Below, one piece after another: positions 7,903-16,888 of a stretch of DNA of 64,000 nucleotides. This DNA comes from Actinomadura harenae. GTDB lineage: Bacteria; Actinomycetota; Actinomycetes; Streptosporangiales; Streptosporangiaceae. Below the pieces are notes generated by a model. It made no database searches. It saw only the letters and a list, made by a program, of their open reading frames with translations, and was not told the DNA's origin. The stretch's first letter is position 1. Every line of letters starts with the position of its first letter. Position numbers and translations under genes: made by a program. The DNA lies in NCBI RefSeq assembly GCF_003696215.1, contig NZ_RFFG01000018.1, positions 1 through 64,000 of the forward strand. The letters are read 5' to 3'.

Positions 7903-9117
7903 ATGGCGATGGAGACCTCGGCGGAGTCCCCCGTTCCCGTCCGGACGGTGTTGCAGGCGGTCGGCGGCTGGATCGGACGGCTCGGCCGGATCTGGGTCGA
8001 AGGGCAGATCACCGAGCTCAACGCACGAGGCGGCACCGTTTACGTCACGCTGCGCGATCCGGTGGCGAACATGTCGGTGCCGGTCGTCGGACGCCGCGAG
8101 ACCTTCGCCGCCGCCGGGCCCGCCGTCACCGACGGGGCCCGCGTGGTGATCCACTGCAAGCCGGACTTCTGGGTCAACCGCGGCCGGTTCTCCCTGAGCG
8201 CGATCGAGGTCCGCCCGGTCGGCGTCGGCGAGCTCCTGGCCCGCCTCGAACGGCTCAAGCAGCTGCTGGCGTCCGAGGGGCTGTTCCGGCCCGAGCGCAA
8301 GCGGCCGCTCCCCTTCCTGCCCGGACGCGTCGGACTGATCTGCGGCCGCGACTCGGACGCCGAGCACGACGTCCTGCAGAACGCCCGGCGCCGCTGGCCC
8401 GCCGTCGAGTTCACCGTCCGGAACACCGCCGTCCAGGGGGGCAACGCCGTCCCGCAGGTCATGGACGCGCTGCGCGAGCTCGACGCCGACCCGGCGATCG
8501 ACGTGATCGTCATCACGCGCGGCGGCGGCTCCATGGAGGACCTGCTCCCCTTCTCCGACGAGGCGCTCGTCCGGGCCGTCGCCGCCGCCCGCACCCCGGT
8601 CGTCAGCGCGATCGGCCACGAGCAGGACAGCCCCCTCCTCGACCTGGTCGCCGACCTGCGCGCGTCCACCCCGACCGACGCCGCCAAGCGGGTCGTCCCG
8701 GACGTCCGGGAGCAGCTCCAGCTCGTCCGGCAGCTGCGCGACCGCGGACGGCGCGTCCTGGTCGGCGGGGTCGAACGCGAGCTGCACTGGCTGTCCGGGA
8801 TGCGCTCCCGGCCCGCGCTCGCCGACCCCGTCCGCGAGATCGAGCGGCAGGCCGAGCGCGTGGAGGCGCTGCGCGACCGGGCCCGCCGCAGCCTCGCGGC
8901 CGCGCTGGACCGCTCGTCCGACCACCTGTCCCACACGCGCGCGCGACTGCTGGCCCTCTCCCCCGCCGCGACGCTGGCCCGCGGCTACGCGATCGTCCAG
9001 CGGGAGGACGAGGGCGTCGTCCGGGAGGCCGCGTCCGTCGAGGACGGCGAGGCCCTAGTCGTCCGGCTCGCCGAAGGGCAGCTGGGCGTGACCGTCACCG
9101 AGCGTCGGCTCCCCTGA
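7903..9117 (+). CDS. xseA: exodeoxyribonuclease VII large subunit
   Basis: The 404-residue protein carries an N-terminal OB fold ([20 protein letters not shown]) and the central catalytic region with the conserved [20 protein letters not shown] and [21 protein letters not shown] helical C-terminal part binds XseB. Exonuclease VII degrades single-stranded DNA from both ends in the cytoplasm. The length is normal for actinobacteria. The ATG at 7903 lies 6 nt after a TAGGCT hexamer and has no Shine-Dalgarno, which implies a leaderless mRNA. Unusually, xseB is not immediately adjacent: a small secreted-protein gene lies between them. Confidence 0.96.
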   Translation: MAMETSAESPVPVRTVLQAVGGWIGRLGRIWVEGQITELNARGGTVYVTLRDPVANMSVPVVGRRETFAAAGPAVTDGARVVIHCKPDFWVNRGRFSLSAIEVRPVGVGELLARLERLKQLLASEGLFRPERKRPLPFLPGRVGLICGRDSDAEHDVLQNARRRWPAVEFTVRNTAVQGGNAVPQVMDALRELDADPAIDVIVITRGGGSMEDLLPFSDEALVRAVAAARTPVVSAIGHEQDSPLLDLVADLRASTPTDAAKRVVPDVREQLQLVRQLRDRGRRVLVGGVERELHWLSGMRSRPALADPVREIERQAERVEALRDRARRSLAAALDRSSDHLSHTRARLLALSPAATLARGYAIVQREDEGVVREAASVEDGEALVVRLAEGQLGVTVTERRLP

Positions 9118-9269
9118 CGCCACGGCTCCCGGCCCGGTTCGGCCGCCGCTGTCCGCTTGCGGCCCGGCCGTAGCCGCTTCCGGCCGCGCCCGGACACTTG
9201 GAACGTTTGCGCAACTGGACGAGCGTGGATCACGGAACCCAGACCCCCCGCTCTACAGGAGGACGACCC

Positions 9270-9638
9270 ATGTCCGCACTGAGCTGGACGCGCCGCGTGA
9301 CCCTCGCGGCCGGAACCTGCGCCGTGGCCACCTTCGCCCTGGTGGCGCCTGCCCACGCGAGCGTCTCCCCCACCCTGGTGGGACCGACGGGACGCTGCGC
9401 GGCGTGGGAGTTCACCGAGCTGCACGGCGGCCACGACTACATGCGCGCCAACCCCAGCGTCGACTGGAACGGCGTGTGCGTGTTCGGCGTCCACGACTTC
9501 TCGTCCGGCGCCGACTACCCCACCAACGGCCCGGCGGAGACCCCCGAACCCGGCATCTACGACGGCCCCGGCCACAGCGAGGCCGTCTACGTCCACGACC
9601 TGATCTCCGACGACTGGGGCTGGGGGCCCCGCAACTGA
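9270..9638 (+). CDS. small secreted protein, unknown
   Basis: A 122-residue protein with a clear Sec signal peptide: basic WTRRV, hydrophobic LAAGTCAVATFALVAP, then AHA, with cleavage predicted near residue 28. The mature ~94 residues are rich in Gly, Asp, Trp and aromatic residues and contain two Cys (GRCAAWEF and GVCVFG) that could form a disulfide. No family is recognised. The ATG at 9270 follows AGGAGG at 9257-9262, so unlike its neighbours it is translated from a classical leader. It separates xseA from xseB. Confidence 0.75.
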   Translation: MSALSWTRRVTLAAGTCAVATFALVAPAHASVSPTLVGPTGRCAAWEFTELHGGHDYMRANPSVDWNGVCVFGVHDFSSGADYPTNGPAETPEPGIYDGPGHSEAVYVHDLISDDWGWGPRN

Positions 9639-9697
9639 CCCCGCACCGACCCCACTCCGGCCCCGGGCGGCGAGGCCGGACGGGGTGGCGCTGGCCC

Positions 9698-9703
9698 TAG
9701 GCT
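9698..9703 (+). promoter_or_regulatory. -10 element of leaderless xseB promoter
   Basis: TAGGCT ends 7 nt before the GTG start of xseB and no Shine-Dalgarno is present. It is the same hexamer as at xseA, so the separated subunits may still be co-expressed. Confidence 0.55.
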
Positions 9704-9710
9704 GGTCGGC

Positions 9711-9953
9711 GTGGCGGAAGAGAAGACGGAACTGAGCTATGAGCAGGCACGGGACGAGCTGACCGAGGTCGTCCGGAAGCTGGAGGCGGGCGGCCTCACG
9801 CTGGAGGAGTCGCTGACCCTGTGGGAACGCGGGGAGAAACTGGCGGCCCTCTGCGAGGAGTGGCTGGAGGGCGCGCGCGCCCGCCTCACCGCCGCCATGA
9901 ACGCCGAGACCGCCGGGCCGGACGACGCGTCCGGCCCGGCGGCCCCGTTCTAG
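9711..9953 (+). CDS. xseB: exodeoxyribonuclease VII small subunit
   Basis: The 80-residue protein has the family pattern: [20 protein letters not shown], then [20 protein letters not shown] and [11 protein letters not shown]. This is the helical hairpin that wraps the XseA C-terminus. GTG start. The last ~12 residues (Gly/Pro/Ala-rich) are a non-conserved tail. It is convergent with the DUF4245 gene with only 15 nt between stops. Confidence 0.94.
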   Translation: MAEEKTELSYEQARDELTEVVRKLEAGGLTLEESLTLWERGEKLAALCEEWLEGARARLTAAMNAETAGPDDASGPAAPF

Positions 9954-9968
9954 ACCGGGGACGCGGCG

Positions 9969-10721
9969 TCAGGAGCGCTGCGTGGGCGCGGGCGTCACGA
10001 CGCTCGTGCCGGTCTTGTCCAGCGGCTTGAGCGCGGCGGCGAGGACGGCCAGCTCGTCGTAGCCCGCGGTGCCCGTCACGACGACGCTCACGCCGTCCGG
10101 CAGGGTGCGGGCCAGCGAGTTGGCCTTCTTGTCGCGGCGGAAGTAGGTGTCCCACGTGATCCCGGACACGGCGCGGGTTCCGGTCGCGGCCTTGCTGTTG
10201 GTCATCCGGGGGACGTACTCGGCGGCCTTCTCGTTGCTCTCCTCGAGGGCCGCGTACTGCCCGGACGGCGCGATGAACCCCAGGTGCCACTGGACCGGCC
10301 CGCCCTTCTCACCGAGCCCGGTCAGCCGCGCGCTGGTGGCCCGCCACCCGGCCGGGAGCCCCTGCGGGCCCCACGCCTGGTACGGGCCGTTGTGCGCGAG
10401 CGCCCACTCCTGGGAGCCGTAGTCGATCGTCGGGAGCAGCTCCTTGTTGGCCCGCGGCGTGATGAGGTAGATCACCCCGACCAGCAGCAGGCACGCCACG
10501 ATCGCCGTGGCGAACCCGGCGAGGCCGGTGGTCAGCCGCTTGTACACCCCGGGACTGACCTGCACCGACTCCGGCTGGGCCGGTCCCTCGCCCGCGCCGC
10601 CCGCGCCGTTCCCGGCGCCCTCGGGGCGCGCGGACGCCGCGTCCGGGGCGCCTTCGGGACTCGCCCCGGACGGGCTCGGCTGCTCGGACGTCGTCGTCGG
10701 GGCGGGGCTGTCGTCGCTCAC
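9969..10721 (-). CDS. DUF4245 domain membrane protein
   Basis: A 250-residue protein with a ~85-residue Ser/Pro/Glu/Gly-rich cytoplasmic N-terminus, one transmembrane helix (GLAGFATAIVACLLLVGVIYL) and an extracytoplasmic domain with the DUF4245 pattern (ARLTGLGEKGGPVQWHLGFI, QYAALEES, WDTYFR). The function of DUF4245 is unknown. The GTG at 10721 follows GGTGGG. Its place beside glpX and near xseA/xseB matches Rv1100 in M. tuberculosis. Confidence 0.82.
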   Translation of the reverse strand: MSDDSPAPTTTSEQPSPSGASPEGAPDAASARPEGAGNGAGGAGEGPAQPESVQVSPGVYKRLTTGLAGFATAIVACLLLVGVIYLITPRANKELLPTIDYGSQEWALAHNGPYQAWGPQGLPAGWRATSARLTGLGEKGGPVQWHLGFIAPSGQYAALEESNEKAAEYVPRMTNSKAATGTRAVSGITWDTYFRRDKKANSLARTLPDGVSVVVTGTAGYDELAVLAAALKPLDKTGTSVVTPAPTQRS

Positions 10722-10735
10722 CCCACCAGGATCCC

Positions 10736-11362
10736 CTACGGTCGCCGCTGCTCGGTACGGGGGTTCCTGATAGTGCCCACAATGGCCATGATGTCGTCGG
10801 CGAGCCGCCGGGACCCCTCGGCGTCGTCGCTCAGCGAGACCTCGGACACCGCGCCCGCCATCGCGCCGGTCAGGACGACGACCAGCGCCTCGTCCACGCC
10901 GCCGTCGGACGTGTGGAACAGCGCGGCGTTGCGGCGGGCCCACTTGTTCAGGCGCTGCCGCATCACCCGGTCGAACCCGGGCGGGCCGTCGCCGGAGATG
11001 AACAGCCGGGAGACGTCGCGCTCCTCGATGCAGCCGTCCAGGTAGGCGCCCGCGCCCGCGATGAACTGCCGCATCGGGTCGGCCTCGCCCGCCTCCCGCA
11101 CGGCGTTGATCGCCTTGCGGGTGCGTTCCTGCTGCCGCGCCTGGAACTCCTCGAACAGCGTGAGGTACAGGTCGGCCTTGCCGTTGAAGTGGTGGTAGAG
11201 GCTGCCGACGCTGGCCCCGGCCTTGGCGACGATGTCGGTGACCGCGGCCTGGGCGAAGCCCGCCTCGCAGAACACGTCCCGCGCCGCCGCCAGCAGGGCC
11301 CCGCGGGTCGCCGCGCCCCGGTCCGAGGTCCGCGGCGTGGTCGTGTCGATGTCGCTGCTCAT
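10736..11362 (-). CDS. TetR-family transcriptional regulator
   Basis: A 208-residue regulator. The N-terminal HTH spans about residues 15-65 (ALLAAARDVFCEAGFAQAAV, DIVAKAGASVGSLYHHF), followed by an all-helical ligand domain with no assignable ligand. It lies between the DUF4245 gene and glpX and is divergent from glpX with a 140-bp gap. Which neighbour it controls is unclear. The ATG at 11362 was chosen; the upstream open frame lacks TetR similarity. Confidence 0.87.
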   Translation of the reverse strand: MSSDIDTTTPRTSDRGAATRGALLAAARDVFCEAGFAQAAVTDIVAKAGASVGSLYHHFNGKADLYLTLFEEFQARQQERTRKAINAVREAGEADPMRQFIAGAGAYLDGCIEERDVSRLFISGDGPPGFDRVMRQRLNKWARRNAALFHTSDGGVDEALVVVLTGAMAGAVSEVSLSDDAEGSRRLADDIMAIVGTIRNPRTEQRRP

Positions 11363-11502
11363 GACCCTAGAGATTACGCCGGACGATCGCGGGAGACGAT
11401 CCCAACCAAGGCGTCCGCGTTCTCTGGTCTGGTCCAATTTGGACAGCGGCACGCGACGCGCGGAGAATCCGGGTGAGCCATCGACCGAAAGGGCGTCTCG
11501 CC

Positions 11503-12537
11503 ATGTCCGACGACACCACCGTCTCGTCTCCCCTCGTCACCGAGCCCGCCGCTCCGGACCGGAACCTGGCGCTGGAGCTGGTACGGGTGACCGAGGCGGC
11601 CGCGATGGCCGCCGCGCGCTGGGTCGGCAGGGGCGACAAGAACGGCGCCGACGGCGCGGCCGTGAACGCCATGCGCCAGCTGATCAACACCGTGTCCATG
11701 AGCGGCGTCGTCGTGATCGGCGAGGGCGAGAAGGACAACGCGCCCATGCTCTACAACGGCGAGTCGGTCGGGGACGGCTCGGGCGCCGAGTGCGACGTGG
11801 CCGTGGACCCGGTGGACGGCACCCGCCTGACCGCGCTCGGGATGAGCAACGCCGTCGCCGTCCTCGCCGTGGCGCCGCGCGGCTCGATGTACGACCCGTC
11901 CGCGGTGTTCTACATGGAGAAGCTGGTCACCGGCCCCGAGGCGGCGGACGCGGTGGACATCGAGCGTCCGATCGCCGACAACATCCGCGCCGTGGCCCGT
12001 GCCAAGGGCTCCGCCGTGGACGACGTGACGGTCTGCATCCTGGACCGTCCGCGCCACGAGGGCATCGTCAAGGAGATCCGGGAGACGGGCGCTCGGATCA
12101 AGTTCATCCTGGACGGCGACGTCGCGGGAGCGATCATGGCGGCCCGCGACGGCACCGGCGTGGACCTGCTGCTCGGCGTCGGCGGCACGCCCGAGGGCAT
12201 CATCGCCGCCTGCGCGATCAAGGCGCTCGGCGGCGTGATCCAGGGCCGGTTGTGGCCGAAGGACGAGGCCGAGCGGCAGAAGGCGATCGACGCGGGCCAC
12301 GACCTGAGCCGCGTCCTGACCACCGACGACCTGGTCTCGTCCGACGACGTCTTCTTCGCCGCCACCGGCATCACCGACGGCGAGCTGGTCGACGGCGTCC
12401 GGTACGGCAAGGGCCGCGCCCGCACGCACTCGCTCGTCATGCGCTCCCGTAGCGGGACGATCCGGACGATCCACAGCGAGCACCAGCTCAGCAAGCTCCG
12501 CGCCTACAGCGCGATCAACTTCGACTCGGCGGTCTGA
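11503..12537 (+). CDS. glpX: fructose-1,6-bisphosphatase, class II
   Basis: The 344-residue GlpX enzyme hydrolyses fructose-1,6-bisphosphate to fructose-6-phosphate in gluconeogenesis. Metal and substrate motifs are visible: [15 protein letters not shown] (~70-84), [12 protein letters not shown] (~98-109), the [12 protein letters not shown] segment and GGTPEG. In many actinobacteria GlpX is the only FBPase. The ATG at 11503 follows GAAAGGGCG; an ATG at 11473 is in frame but poorly placed. A strong terminator follows the gene. Confidence 0.96.
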   Translation: MSDDTTVSSPLVTEPAAPDRNLALELVRVTEAAAMAAARWVGRGDKNGADGAAVNAMRQLINTVSMSGVVVIGEGEKDNAPMLYNGESVGDGSGAECDVAVDPVDGTRLTALGMSNAVAVLAVAPRGSMYDPSAVFYMEKLVTGPEAADAVDIERPIADNIRAVARAKGSAVDDVTVCILDRPRHEGIVKEIRETGARIKFILDGDVAGAIMAARDGTGVDLLLGVGGTPEGIIAACAIKALGGVIQGRLWPKDEAERQKAIDAGHDLSRVLTTDDLVSSDDVFFAATGITDGELVDGVRYGKGRARTHSLVMRSRSGTIRTIHSEHQLSKLRAYSAINFDSAV

Positions 12538-12550
12538 TCGGCGAGTCCCC

Positions 12551-12583
12551 GAACGGGCCCGGCGCGTCGCGCCGGGCCCGTTC
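12551..12583 (+). terminator. glpX terminator
   Basis: 15-bp perfect stem (12551-12565 with 12569-12583), 3-nt loop, followed by TTCTGTTT, 13 nt after the glpX stop. It also faces the convergent gene ending at 12604. Confidence 0.88.
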
Positions 12584-12603
12584 TTCTGTTTGGGGAAGCG
12601 AGG

Positions 12604-13872
12604 TCAGGGCGTGCGGAGGCGCGGGTCGCGGTCGCCGAGGACGTCCTCGGCGGGCCAGGTCTCGGTGAGGATCCTGCTCAGCAGCGGGTCGCTGGATTCG
12701 AGGATCTCGCTGTAGCGCAGCGAGCCGTCCGGGTTGACGCGCTGGCCGCCCAGGACGACCGGGGCGCGCAGGACGTCCTCGCCCCACGGCTCGACGGTGT
12801 TGCACAGCAGGCCCTCGAAGCGGAAGCCCTCGATGTCGCTGTCGTTCACCCTTCTGACCAGTTCGTCGGCCACCTCGGCCCGGAGGTAGACCCAGAGCAG
12901 GTAGACGACGGTGCGTCCGTCGTCGAGCCGGATCGGCAGGCGCACCTTGAGGAAGTTGCCGACGTCCTTGGCGATCTTGAGGACGTCGGTGTCGGTGCGG
13001 ATCCGGCGCGCCCGCTCCTCGGGGGAGAGCTCGGCCAGCAGGTGGGGTTCGGAGATCTCGAAGCCGGGATGCTCCGGGTCCAGGTGGCCGCCGCAGGAGC
13101 ACCCGCAGGAATGGCCGTGGTGGTCGTCCGTGTCGTCCGTGTCGTCGGCGGACGCCGGGAGCAGCAGGGCGAAGAGGCGGACGACGGTGAAGGCCGTCGG
13201 TTCGGGCAGGCCCAGCGCGGCCATCGCCGCCGACGCGGCCTCGTCGTACTCGCCGTTGACCCGGACCTCGCACGTCATGGATCCGGGGGCGCCGCCGTAG
13301 AAGATCCGGACGCCGTTGAAGAACGGTGACTCCAGGGCCGGGCCGAGGGCGTCCGCGATGCGGTGGAGCACGTTCGCCTCGATCAGCGCGGCCTGGAGGC
13401 GCTCGTTCTCGCCCTCGTCCATGCCGTAGCCGAGGACGCCGGAGATGATCGAGCTCCACCCGGGGACGCCCTGCTCGCCGGACGGCCCGACGCGTCCCGC
13501 GAAGTCGCCGTCCCCCGCGGAGACGAGTTCGAGCAGGCAGGCGCCGGCGGTCTGCGTCCAGGCGTCCGCGGCCTGCCGGGGGTCGCCGGCCACGGCGACG
13601 GCGCAGTCCCGGAAGCACGGGACGTCCGGCTGGACGCTCACGTCCGGGAAGGCGACGACGTCGTAGTGGTGGCCGCCGGCGTGTTCGGGCGGCGCGACGG
13701 CGATCGCCCATCCCCGTGGGCTGAGCAGCGAGTCGCCCTTGAGCTCGGCGCCGCGCGTGGCGCCCGGCGCGTACGCTTCGAGGCGCTCGCGCACCAGGGC
13801 GAGGAACTCCAGGTCGGGCAGGCGCTCCCCGGAGGGCTCGGCACCGCTCTGACGACGTCGTATCCATGACAT
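12604..13872 (-). CDS. DUF6348 / DUF2199-like two-domain protein with His/Cys linker
   Basis: The 422-residue protein has an N-terminal half of the DUF6348 type (LLELVSAGDGDFAGRV, GWSSIISGVLGYG). It has a C-terminal half like DUF2199 (FLKVRLPIRL, YLLWVYLRAEVADELVRRV, FEGLLCNTVEPWG). The junction contains an Asp-rich run and the segment DDHHGHSCGCSCGGH, which could bind a metal. DUF2199 proteins usually begin with a Cys-x-x-Cys-Gly knuckle, so the linker may be that element modified. The function of both domains is unknown. The ATG at 13872 was chosen; the open frame continues upstream without conserved sequence. Confidence 0.7.
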   Translation of the reverse strand: MSWIRRRQSGAEPSGERLPDLEFLALVRERLEAYAPGATRGAELKGDSLLSPRGWAIAVAPPEHAGGHHYDVVAFPDVSVQPDVPCFRDCAVAVAGDPRQAADAWTQTAGACLLELVSAGDGDFAGRVGPSGEQGVPGWSSIISGVLGYGMDEGENERLQAALIEANVLHRIADALGPALESPFFNGVRIFYGGAPGSMTCEVRVNGEYDEAASAAMAALGLPEPTAFTVVRLFALLLPASADDTDDTDDHHGHSCGCSCGGHLDPEHPGFEISEPHLLAELSPEERARRIRTDTDVLKIAKDVGNFLKVRLPIRLDDGRTVVYLLWVYLRAEVADELVRRVNDSDIEGFRFEGLLCNTVEPWGEDVLRAPVVLGGQRVNPDGSLRYSEILESSDPLLSRILTETWPAEDVLGDRDPRLRTP

Positions 13873-14023
13873 GCGGCGGAGCTTAACGGGGACGTTCGGG
13901 ACATTCCGCTGGATTATGCGGTGGTGCGGCGTGGCACGCCCACCGGCCCGCCTCCCACCGCACGACACCCCTGAAAGGCGCGGGGGCCCCGGCGCGACTG
14001 GGCGGCGGGGCCGTCCGCCGCTT

Positions 14024-14311
14024 CTACTGCCGGCACGCCTCCAGGACCTTGTCCCGGTAGTAGAGCGGGAGGTCCTGGACCTGCTCGACCCGCAGTAGCT
14101 GGTACATGATGTCGTGGCGGGTCTCGTCCCGCAGGCCGGGCGGCATCATCTCCGTGACCTGCTCGACGGTGAGCTCTTTGATCGCGTTGTAGTCGCACGT
14201 CGCGGCGGCGCGAGCGGGTTCCGCGCGGACCGGCGCGGCATGGGCGGGCACCACGGCGACACCCAGCGCGAACGCGCAGGACGACGCGAAGACCACGGCA
14301 CGGACGTTCAT
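14024..14311 (-). CDS. small secreted protein, copy 1 of a tandem pair
   Basis: A 95-residue protein with a signal peptide ending in PAHAA near residue 26. The mature part is short and helical (ATCDYNAIKELTVEQVTEMM, QLLRVEQVQDLPLYYR, VLEACRQ). It has exactly two cysteines, one near each end, probably a disulfide. It is homologous in layout to the next gene upstream (14459-14764): same MNVRxVV start, Cys, L-T-[VI]-E-Q, final Cys. No family is recognised. Confidence 0.7.
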   Translation of the reverse strand: MNVRAVVFASSCAFALGVAVVPAHAAPVRAEPARAAATCDYNAIKELTVEQVTEMMPPGLRDETRHDIMYQLLRVEQVQDLPLYYRDKVLEACRQ

Positions 14312-14400
14312 CTCCGACTCCTCAACTCGGAAGAACAGACAACGTCCACAAAACTACCCACAGAGACAGATCAACTACCCCAAGTAGTCATTCATGAGGA

Positions 14401-14429
14401 GAGGGCGGGCACCGTCAGTGCCCGCCCTC
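14401..14429 (-). terminator. terminator between the tandem secreted-protein genes
   Basis: 12-bp perfect stem (14401-14412 with 14418-14429), 5-nt loop, 29 nt after the stop of the 14459-14764 gene on the minus strand. The two paralogues are therefore probably transcribed separately. Confidence 0.75.
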
Positions 14430-14458
14430 CACCCGCACCCTCTACCGAGGCGACCCGC

Positions 14459-14764
14459 TCACCGCCCCTTCTTGCACGCCTCCTCGAAGTCCTTCCGGAC
14501 GCCCGCCGGAAGGCTGCTCAGCTTCTTGTGCTTGAACGAGCCGTAGAGCGGGTGGGTCTTGAACCTCTGCTGAGTGTCCCGGCCGAGCTGCGCGACCGCC
14601 TGCTCGATGGTGAGGCCGCGCCGACTGAAGTTGCACGACGCGGCGGCGTGGGCGGGCACCGCACGAGCGCCCTCCCCGCGAACGGAGGCGGCCTGGGCCG
14701 GGAGCGCGGCGGTGCCCAGCGCCAACGCGGAGGCGGTAACGGTGACCACGACACGGACGTTCAT
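14459..14764 (-). CDS. small secreted protein, copy 2 of a tandem pair
   Basis: A 101-residue paralogue of the protein at 14024-14311. The signal peptide is MNVRVVVTVTASALALG with a cleavage region near PAQAA. The mature protein has Cys in AASCNF and in EEACKK, the LTIEQAV segment, and a very basic tail (HKKLSSL, KDFEEACKKGR). The two-Cys, helix-rich layout suggests a small extracellular peptide; role unknown. Confidence 0.68.
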   Translation of the reverse strand: MNVRVVVTVTASALALGTAALPAQAASVRGEGARAVPAHAAASCNFSRRGLTIEQAVAQLGRDTQQRFKTHPLYGSFKHKKLSSLPAGVRKDFEEACKKGR

Positions 14765-14952
14765 CTACGAACTCCTTCACTCAGGCGACTCGACAACGCC
14801 CCTATAGCTACCCCACGTACCCGTTCGGCTACCACGTGCTATCGACAAGGATTACGGCCGCGTTTTGGTTACGCCGAAGTGACGGGGTCCTCGCTTGCAT
14901 GGGCGTCCCAGTAGGTCGATCGCGACGCCTCGCGCGCCCCAAGGAGCATCAG

Positions 14953-16260
14953 ATGTCCCCTCCAGACGACCACGGCCGGCGCCGGTTCCTGCAGCGCACG
15001 GGCCTCGCCGCGGCCGCCTTTCCCCTGATTGGCGGCAGGACGAGCCCGGCCGCCACGAGCCCGACGCGGAACACTGCGGGCACCTCCGGCGACGACCCCG
15101 ACCGCTTGTTCCGCGACGGCCGGTTCGCCGAAGCCGAGCACGCGTACCGGCGCGCGCTGCGGGCCGATCCGAAGGACGCCCATGCCGCCGCGCGGCTCGG
15201 TTACATCGCACTGCTGTCGAACCGGTTCGGCACGGCCGAGCGGTGGCTGTCCGGCGCGATCGAGCTGAACCCGAAGGACGCCGACTCCAAGCGGCGGCTC
15301 GCGGAGTGTCTCGTCCGGCAGGACCGGCACGCGCAGGCGATCCCGATCCTCGAAGGGGTCGGGACGCCGCTCGCCAAGGCGTCCGCGACGCAGTACCGCC
15401 ATCTGGACGGGGCGCCGTACCGGATCTCCGGGCCGTCCGGGACGCGCGTGCCGTTCACGTTCACCGACCCGCTGCCGGTGGTCGAGGCGTCGGTGAACGG
15501 GTCGGCGCCGAAGCGGTTCCTCGTCGACACCTACGCGACGCTCGACCTGTCGCCGGACGCCGCGAAGGAGCTGGGGCTGACCGCGTACGCGTCCGTGCCG
15601 GGGGTTGCCGGCGGCGCTCCCACCACCATCCACCTGGGGGTTCTGGACTCGCTCCGGATCGGCGACATCGAGGTCCGGAACCTCCCCGTCCAGTGGACGG
15701 AGGGTCCGCCACGGCCGACGCTGCCGGACGGCACACTGCCGGACGGCGTGTTCGGCACGACGCTCATGTACCACTTCCTGACCACGATGGACTACGCGCG
15801 GCGCGGGCTCGTCCTGCGGCGGCGCGAGGACGCGCCCCGGTCCGGCGGCCTGCCGCTGTGGCTCGCCGGGGACCACTTCCCGTGCTCGGTCGGCGGCCTG
15901 AACGGCGGCCGCCCCCGGATGGTCACGCTCGACACGGGCGGGATCGGCCACGGCCTCGACACGACGGTGGAGATCGCCGAACGCCTGGGCATCGCCGTCG
16001 ACCGCGACCACCCGGTCTCGTCCCGGAACGGGATCGACGTGTACCCGTGCCGTCCGGACCGCATGAGCCTCGGGCGCGCGACCGGACGGCACGTCCTCGG
16101 GTTCGCGGCGGAGCGGGTGTTCCCGGGCCTGCCCGGTCCCGGCCTGTCGGCGCTGACCGGGTTCGACCTGATCGCGAACTTCACGCACGACTTCTTCAAG
16201 CCGTACGCGGTGACGTTCGACTACACGTCCATGCGGCTGCGCCTCACCCGTCCGCGCTGA
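14953..16260 (+). CDS. Tat-exported TPR protein with retropepsin-like aspartyl protease domain
   Basis: The 435-residue protein begins with a twin-arginine signal (RRRFLQRTGLAAAAFPLIGG). About 110 residues of tetratricopeptide-like helices follow (FAEAEHAYRRALRADPKDAH, AERWLSGAIELNPKDAD). A ~300-residue domain with the repeated half-motifs of retroviral-type aspartyl proteases comes last: FLVDTYATLDLSPDAAKELG and VTLDTGGIGHGLD. Only the second half has a canonical Asp-Thr-Gly, so proteolytic activity is uncertain. ATG at 14953 after AAGGAG at 14941. Confidence 0.72.
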   Translation: MSPPDDHGRRRFLQRTGLAAAAFPLIGGRTSPAATSPTRNTAGTSGDDPDRLFRDGRFAEAEHAYRRALRADPKDAHAAARLGYIALLSNRFGTAERWLSGAIELNPKDADSKRRLAECLVRQDRHAQAIPILEGVGTPLAKASATQYRHLDGAPYRISGPSGTRVPFTFTDPLPVVEASVNGSAPKRFLVDTYATLDLSPDAAKELGLTAYASVPGVAGGAPTTIHLGVLDSLRIGDIEVRNLPVQWTEGPPRPTLPDGTLPDGVFGTTLMYHFLTTMDYARRGLVLRRREDAPRSGGLPLWLAGDHFPCSVGGLNGGRPRMVTLDTGGIGHGLDTTVEIAERLGIAVDRDHPVSSRNGIDVYPCRPDRMSLGRATGRHVLGFAAERVFPGLPGPGLSALTGFDLIANFTHDFFKPYAVTFDYTSMRLRLTRPR

Positions 16261-16377
16261 CCGGATGATCTCGTTAAGGGGGCGGGAGTTTTTTCTGGCG
16301 AGCGAGCGGGAAATCCCCATTTGGCTACAGAGAGCAGCCAAGAGCGTGCCCAACGTGGGCACCGTGGGAGGAGATCC

Positions 16378-16698
16378 ATGAAGCTGACCTACCTCGCCCT
16401 CGCCGCGGGCGTCGCCGCGGTTCCGCTGATCGCGGCCCCCGCCCAGGCCGCCGCAGGTCCGTGGTTCCACCACCCGACCTACGACTGCCAGTCCCTCTAC
16501 ACGACGCGCGACTTCCCGTCGAACGCCATCGGCGAAAGGTGCGTCGCCACACCCGAGGCTCCCACGACGGGCATCATCGACCACGGGGTGACCGTGAAGT
16601 CCGTCACCGGCGAGAAGATCCACTGTCACTACATCGACCTCGAGGGGTTCCCGAACCGGGTCTTCGCCAGCCGCTGCGAGCACGAGCCCTGGTGGTGA
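16378..16698 (+). CDS. small secreted Cys-containing protein
   Basis: A 106-residue protein. The signal peptide is MKLTYLALAAGVAAVPLIAA with a cleavage region APAQA-A near residue 24. The ~80-residue mature protein has four Cys (YDCQ, ERCV, IHCHY, SRCE), probably two disulfides, and several His and Trp. No known family. The ATG at 16378 follows GGGAGGAG. A terminator follows at 16736. Confidence 0.7.
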   Translation: MKLTYLALAAGVAAVPLIAAPAQAAAGPWFHHPTYDCQSLYTTRDFPSNAIGERCVATPEAPTTGIIDHGVTVKSVTGEKIHCHYIDLEGFPNRVFASRCEHEPWW

Positions 16699-16735
16699 CG
16701 CGCGCCCGCCTCTGAGGCGCCGTCCTGACGCGTGA

Positions 16736-16762
16736 GCGCCCCCGGCGACGGTCCGGGGGCGC
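16736..16762 (+). terminator. terminator of small secreted-protein gene
   Basis: 10-bp GC stem 16736-16745 with 16753-16762, 7-nt loop, 37 nt downstream of the stop codon. Confidence 0.65.
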
Positions 16763-16888
16763 CTCTCGTGCCCGTCCGGGGCCGCCGCCGGGCACCTCAG
16801 GCGGCCGCCACCCATGACCTGCGGATTCACCCTTCCGAAGAGACCAATGCCGGGAAGGCCCGGCATGCGCGACCACGGGGAGCCGTCC

